DNA from: Calonectria ilicicola
Lineage: Eukaryota; Ascomycota; Sordariomycetes; Hypocreales; Nectriaceae
Assembly (NCBI GenBank): GCA_020809705.1
Contig: CP085834.1
Span: 744,001 to 808,000, forward strand
Direction of reading: 5' to 3'
DNA: 64,000 nucleotides
A program made the position numbers and the translations under genes. Within the stretch, counting starts at the first letter, position 1, and each line of letters opens with the position of its first letter. Shown here in pieces: positions 58,201 through 64,000 of this stretch. The notes under the pieces are model-generated. The model ran no database searches, was not told the origin of the DNA, and saw only the letters and a program-made list of their open reading frames with translations.

Positions 58201-61200
58201 GTGACTTTTCACTAGTTCCTGTCGGAAATTCCTTGATGGAATTGTGACTGATTTCAATGACAGTCCCTGATAATCGCGAGCTCAGGCCCACGTTTGATGA
58301 AGATGATAAAATTAACTTTGCTTTGACTTGTTGGACCATTGTTTGGAGTCGCTGTTCAGGGATGGACGGCTCCAGCATGATAAATGCACCACCCGCCATA
58401 AGAACACCGAGAATTGCAACAGGTGTCCACATTGACTTCTCGAAACACAGGGGTACGAACGTCTCGGGACCAACACCAAGTTTGATCAGTTGGCCAGCTA
58501 CCTTAGCGGAAAGCCTTCCAAGCTCGCCGTATGTGAGCTGCCCATCCCAAGAGAAAATTGCAGGCAAATGAGGGTGATTCTGAATTCTTTCTTCAATCAA
58601 ATGGTGGACACATCGCTCGTCTAAACTTGGAACAACTCTGTTCCACTCCCAGATTTTATTCAGATCTTGTTCTGTAAGGTTCTGAATTTCGCTTAACGTT
58701 TTCTTTGGGCCGGAAAAGAGAAGCTGATGCATTATGAAGTCGAATTGGGTCAGCAACCTCTCCACTAGCCATGATTCTATGGCATTGGAATCGAAAGTAG
58801 CCGTAACATTGATATTGGAGTCTTCGATTCTCACAGACAGCTCCAGACCATATGTGTTGAACCATTGCTGTTGTTCGTTTGGCAACCATTCTCCGAATGT
58901 CTCATCGTTTTGTGAGAAATCGTTGGGCTGAATACTAATGCATGTTTGAAACAAACACGCCCGCTGGCTATCAGTCGAAACTTTTGCAATTCGATGCAAG
59001 CCAGTCTGTTCAAATGGGATCATTTTTATGGCTTGGTTCTGGATCATATGGAGATAGTCCGAGATCTTGGATTGGCGATCTATTTTGATCCGAATTGGAA
59101 CTGTGGTAACAGCCGGCCCCGCCATTCGACTGATACCAATGACAGGAGCATTCCTTCCGGAAAGGATAGAACCAAATACAATGTCATCAGAGTTGGTAAC
59201 TTCTGCGGTGACTAGAGCCCAGGCAGCCGTGACGAGGGTTGAGAATGTTGTCCCAGAACGCTTATAATCAACTTTTCGGATTTCGTGCCTGATGCAACTG
59301 TGTGCAACATTCTGCCCTTGGCTCTGGGTCACTGCCGGGAAGGGTACGCTCTCGCATCCGACCAGAGCATTCTGCCAGTAACCTGATGTTAGTGTCTCAT
59401 CTTGGTCCTGAATGTACTTGATAAGCTGCTGATATTGAGGTGTCGGTGACACAGGTCTCCCATCGTACAACCTCTTGATAGACTCGATTGTGTGCCGCAG
59501 TGTCCAACCATCATAGACAGCGTGATGTATTGTCCAAACAAACCATGTATCCGTGCTCTCCTGATTTCTAATAAGCGCGAAGCGGCTTAGGGGTTGTCCT
59601 AAGGCCATTGGCTGAGATCTATCAGCTTTTATGTATGCATCAAGGTCAGTCGCATGGGCCCAGCGAATGTTTTCATGTAGCACAATCTGCAAGAGCCCGG
59701 CATTACTATGCTGCACAATCCTTGTCCTCAAGATAGCAGTTCTTTGGTGGAATATTTCCCATGCATTGCAAAAAGAGTCAACAGAAACATTAGGATCCAA
59801 CTTGAGAATGAGTTGGTTGGTGTACTGGCCGGACTGCTTGAGAGTCAAGGATAGCAGACCCTCTTGAAGAGGGGTGCACGGATATGCATCCCCAATAGAT
59901 GGTACTTCAATCTGGTATTGATCAGAGATCTCTTGGATTATCGTATCAATATTGCCAATAGAGCCTAGAAGACTGAATGGTTTGATAACTACCGGACTGT
60001 CATCAGTTGTGAAGCGTGCGTGACTAGATGCATCACAAAGCTTGGGATAGCGGAAGAGATCTGCGATCGAAAACTCTATACCAGCTTCGCGAGCTTCGGC
60101 TACCACCTCCATGGCGGCAATAGAATCCCCTCCAAGTTGGAAGAAACTGTCATCTAAGCCGACCATGGACTCTTCCAGTCTCAATATCCTGGCCCACAGT
60201 ACTCGCATGTCTAGCTCAAGCTTTGATGTCGGTTGTCGCTTTGGTTTTCCCGCCGTCTGCATTTCCACGAGACGCTGGATACTGAAGGCCGAACCAATTT
60301 GACGTAAGACCAGACGATTTATTTTTCCAGTAAAAGTCTGAGGAATGACAAGAACCGTGAAAAAGGCTGCTGGCACCATATATGTCGGCAAACGTTGCGC
60401 CAGCGCTTCTTGGATCTCGGCAGATTCTGGTAGGAACTTCGCCTCCATGGTTGACTCGGCAGTATTGTCGGTATCATCAGCGAACTTAATGAACGCTACC
60501 AGGGTGGGCCTTGCATTCTCCCCTTGTGGGATGATTACTTCTGCCACAACTTGAGTTCCTTGAGGGAGGAGCTCCTGAACATGTGTTTCCACCTCTCCAA
60601 GCTCCACACGTTGCCCTCTAATCTTGACCTGCCCATCCTTGCGGCCGAGAAAGGACAAGGTTCCGTCGCGATTGTACCGTACCAAATCACCTGTTTTATA
60701 TAGCCGCCCATGTCTCCCAGGGAAATTCGGTCCTCCCTTGAGGAGCCAAGACGGATCACTGATGAAGGCAGATGCCGTCTTCTCGGGCTGGTTCAAGTAA
60801 CCGCGGGCCACCAGCGGGCCCTCCAAAAGAAGCTCACCAACGCATCCTGGTGGCAGAATCTGATTGTGGTTTTGTCGGTTAACGACCCAGGTCGCCAACC
60901 CAACTCCTCTCCCAATATGAACAACTTCCTTACAATTGGCCGTGTCGGCGTTAATGGTACTGAAGACGTTGCACTCGGCAGGGCCGTATGCATTGAGTAC
61001 ACGAGCCTTGCCCGACCATCTCGTCACATCATCAACTGATAACGGTTCGCCGCCCAGAATTAGCGTCCTCAAGTCGGAGACCATTTCTGGGTCCACAAGA
61101 CGAGCGACCGAAGGCGTCGTGACCCAGGCAGTAGCTTTCAGTGTTGTTAGAGCGTTGGTGATGTCATCCTTTCTGTCTTTTTCCGACGGAATGCATAAAC

Positions 61201-64000
61201 ATCCTCCCACAGTAAAAGCAGCCAATAAATTGTGAATTGCAATATCAAACGCGTAAGAGGCAAAGTCAAAGACCCTGGAGTCTCTGTCATAACCCAAGAG
61301 CTCAATCTGATGCTGCAGGCACGAGGCGAAATTGGTATGAGTAAGAACCACGGCCTTTGGTGTGCCTGTACTACCAGACGTGAACACAGCAAACATGGCG
61401 GCTGAAGGATTCGTTACTGGTTCAAAGGACATCGTTGACGCATCACAGACCATGGACCTAGAACTAACTTCCAAAACGGATGTTGCCAGCTGTGAGCTTA
61501 ATTCAAGATTGGCTTGAGACGATAGGATGAAGTCGGTGTTCAAATGACTGACGATAGATTCCAATCGTTGCTTAGGTAAATTGCAATCCAATAGAACGAA
61601 TGCACCGCCAGCCTTAAGAACAGCAAGTACTGCAACGGGCACCCACATGGACTTCTCAAAGCAGAGCGGCACGAACATGTCAAATCCGACACCCTTATCA
61701 GCAAGCAGGGATGCTAGCTGTGAAGAGAGCCTATCTAACTCTCGATAAGTTAAGTTGCCATCCCAACCCTGCACAGCTGGATAATCAGGCTGCTGTTGAA
61801 TGATTTCATCAATCATCTCGTGCACGCATCTGGTGATTGTGGCAGGGACAGTGGAATTCCATTGCCAAACTCGTGAAAGCTCGTCGTGCCCCAATAGTTT
61901 TAGATCGCCAATTAGCATCAAAGGATTCGTAGATATATCAGAGATGACAGCACTTATGCAGTTAGCCAAGGTTACAGCATCCTCCGATGAAATGAACCCG
62001 GGTCTGAAGGATAATTCAACTTCAATCTTGTCAGGGCTATCGATAATGCCTAGGTTAACATCGTACTGCCGCACGTTAGTCTCTATCCTTCATTACAGCT
62101 ATGTATGAGCTATTACCTCAGTTGGATCGAATGCATCTCCAGGCTCTGTTGTTAGACCACTTGCATATTTCTTTCCATTCTCTGTGCCTTTCTGGAAAGA
62201 TACTAGGCTGTTGAAAAGGGACGAGGAGCCTAGCCCAATGGCTCTGTGGATGGCTGCCAAAGGCACATGTTGATGTGGTAAACTGTTGAGATAGTCATCT
62301 TGGAATTGCCTAAGGGTCTCCAAAACAGACTTTGATTGGTCTAATGAAATCTTGCACGGCACAATTCCAATTACGGGCCCCAAAATCTCGTTGATGTTGG
62401 GTACTTCCACATCACGACCTGAGCACATAGTTCCAAAACAGGGCGTGTTCGAATCGGCGTAGATACCTAGAACAATGGCCCATGCAGTTTGAATAACGGT
62501 GGCCACTGTAATATCCCATTTTGCGCAGCTGGAGTGAATTTGGTTGGCATTTATGCCGGGTACAAAAAGTTTCTTTTCGCTGGCATACTCCATGGGCTTT
62601 GCTTGTATGGATGGAAAAAAACATGGTTCCGTTGCAACTAAACGTTGAGTCCAGAAATCAAGTCCGGCATCTTGGGATTGCTTGTCCAAGTATTCGATGA
62701 ATTCAGAATAATGACCGCCTGGAGGCAGATCATGGTGATAGGCCTCCAAGAAATCACGCTCCAACATTGTTAAGGAATACCCATCCAAAATTGTGTGATT
62801 CGTTTCAAATCGAAGGCGGACTCTTCTTTCGTTAAATTCCTGTATTGTCATTCGATATTCCAAATCATCTTGAAGTGTCGTTTGGTGGTCTCTCTCCTGC
62901 AAGAATTTCCCATTTGAAATTTGGTTTGTTTCAGGCCAATATATTTTGATGGGTGGATCTTTGAGAATAACATGCATTGTTCGATTACTGCCAGGAAGGT
63001 CATGGACTATCAAGGCTCTCAACAATGCATGTCTGTGCACCACAGCCTTCCAAGCCTTCTCAACCTTGACCACGTCAAGCTTTTCTCCGCCACTGTGGGC
63101 ATTGACTATCCATTCGTACCATCCTCGATAGCTCCTGTGATGTTTGGCCTGGCCGATCATCAAACCCTCTTGCATTGGCGAACAGGGGAAAATGGCTTCG
63201 ATGCTTTCCGGTCGGATATCATGATTGACAAGCCAATGGTTCCGAAACCTGTCAATTTGATCATAGGATTGGAAGGCAAGAGGAAAGTCAGCCAAGGTCC
63301 AGTCAAGAGACATTTTATGAAATGTTTGGCCAATTTTGATGATAGTGGCCTCATATTCTTTGATCCAAGTTGATATCTTCTGCTGTTGTTGTATACCTTT
63401 GTGAAAGGCAACTGCTGCCTCAATCTGCCCGTTCTTGGTTCGCATTTCAACCTCAAACAAAGAGAATCTGCGAAAGTGCAATCCCGAGGCTGGATCGATC
63501 CCGTCAGGAATTTCAGTCTCCTCAAAAAGTGAGTCAGTTCGCTCGAACTGTTGATAGGAACCCTGATAATTGAGAAGGATTTCAACGGGGAAATCTTTGG
63601 CAGACAGATAGCCAGTCAAGTCATGACCAAATCGAGACGTAAAGTGAGACCATCCCTTTTTAGGAAGATTACGGATGCTATCCTTGGTGCGACGAACAAT
63701 GTCTATGAGGGTGGAGTCTTTGCTATGCTTGACATGAACGGGGAAAATTGCTGTGAACCATCCCACTGTAGCGGCAATGTCTAAGTTCTCGTCCCACGAC
63801 TCGCGCCCATGGCCCTCTGAGAAAACCACTGGCGAGCAGCGATCGGTAAAAGTTACAATGAAAGAATAAATCAACGCAGATATCATCAGCTCGTGCGGCC
63901 GAGTTCCCAATGTATCATTACAACTGCCAAGAATAGCAGCGCTGAGCGGTGGACTGACCGTGAAGCTTTGGATAATTGCATTTTCCGTCGTGTTTGTGCT
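52208..64000 (-). CDS. Multi-modular non-ribosomal peptide synthetase, N-terminal part outside the window
   Basis: The gene runs off the right edge on the minus strand. A 51-base intron (62116-62066, GTAATA to CGGCAG) splits the first condensation domain; the last exon is 3286 codons. In protein order there is the end of an epimerisation domain (SEGHGRESW near 63810, NYQG near 63570), then C-A-T three times and a final condensation-like domain. C1 has NHTILDG (first His replaced) near 62790; C2 HHAVYDGW near 59515; C3 HHATYDGW near 56310. Adenylation cores TSGSTGTPKA, TSGSTGVPKG and TSGSTGTPKG lie near 61370, 58155 and 54920. Each carrier domain has LGGDS (near 60125, 56910, 53690). The terminal domain has SHTQYDG near 53075, the motif of fungal macrocyclising C-terminal domains. 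No thioesterase or reductase is present. The product is probably a cyclic peptide with at least one D-residue; I read the substrate-binding residues only tentatively (A1 D-I-H-T-I-G-A-V-F, A2 D-V-N-L-V-G-A-P-T, A3 D-I-H-V-V-A-V-I-A) and predict no amino acids. Confidence 0.95.

Overview
The window comes from the nuclear genome of a filamentous ascomycete (Pezizomycotina). The evidence is many short GT-AG introns of about 45-70 bases, fungal-only families (DUF6594, Clr5-ankyrin, GH62, the mitochondrial protein Rcf2), a chimeric prenyltransferase-terpene cyclase and a very large non-ribosomal peptide synthetase (NRPS). I cannot fix the order or species from the sequence alone. All exon joins were made by eye, from reading-frame continuity, splice consensus and family motifs.

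Layout, left to right. 0.8-7 kb: a 2-oxoglutarate/Fe(II) dioxygenase cut near its 3' end by an in-frame stop, a four-helix membrane protein of unknown function, and a dihydropyrimidinase/hydantoinase. 9.3-13.1 kb: a Clr5-ankyrin gene of about 1215 codons, containing a 147-base near-perfect inverted repeat that carries its own splice sites. 13.7-19.3 kb: Rcf2, an Old Yellow Enzyme and a frameshifted DUF6594 gene. 20.4-22.5 kb: a protein joining a degenerate J-domain to two retropepsin-like domains. 24.2-30.5 kb: an intact bifunctional terpene synthase divergent from a decayed cytochrome P450, probably a terpenoid locus that has lost its oxidase. 31.4-44.1 kb: GH62 arabinofuranosidase, a CorA-like membrane protein, an M20 amidohydrolase, an F-box-like protein and an NAD-dependent epimerase. 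45.4-49.4 kb: a small secreted cysteine-containing protein, an F-box gene with an in-frame stop, and an F-box/ankyrin/ZZ-finger protein. 49.8-64 kb: a LaeA-like methyltransferase and, on the same strand, an NRPS running off the right edge (visible order E-C-A-T-C-A-T-C-A-T-C).

Two secondary-metabolite loci stand out. The terpene synthase reads through eleven exons without a defect while its neighbouring P450 is broken. The NRPS ends in a condensation-like domain of the type fungi use to release cyclic peptides, and it lies beside a small-molecule/LaeA-like methyltransferase. Four genes in 64 kb carry a single disabling lesion (in-frame stop or one-base frameshift), so the segment looks like accessory, partly decaying genome interspersed with a few housekeeping genes (Rcf2, Old Yellow Enzyme, dihydropyrimidinase). 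The most unusual points are the spliceable palindromic element inside the Clr5-ankyrin gene and the J-domain/double-retropepsin fusion.
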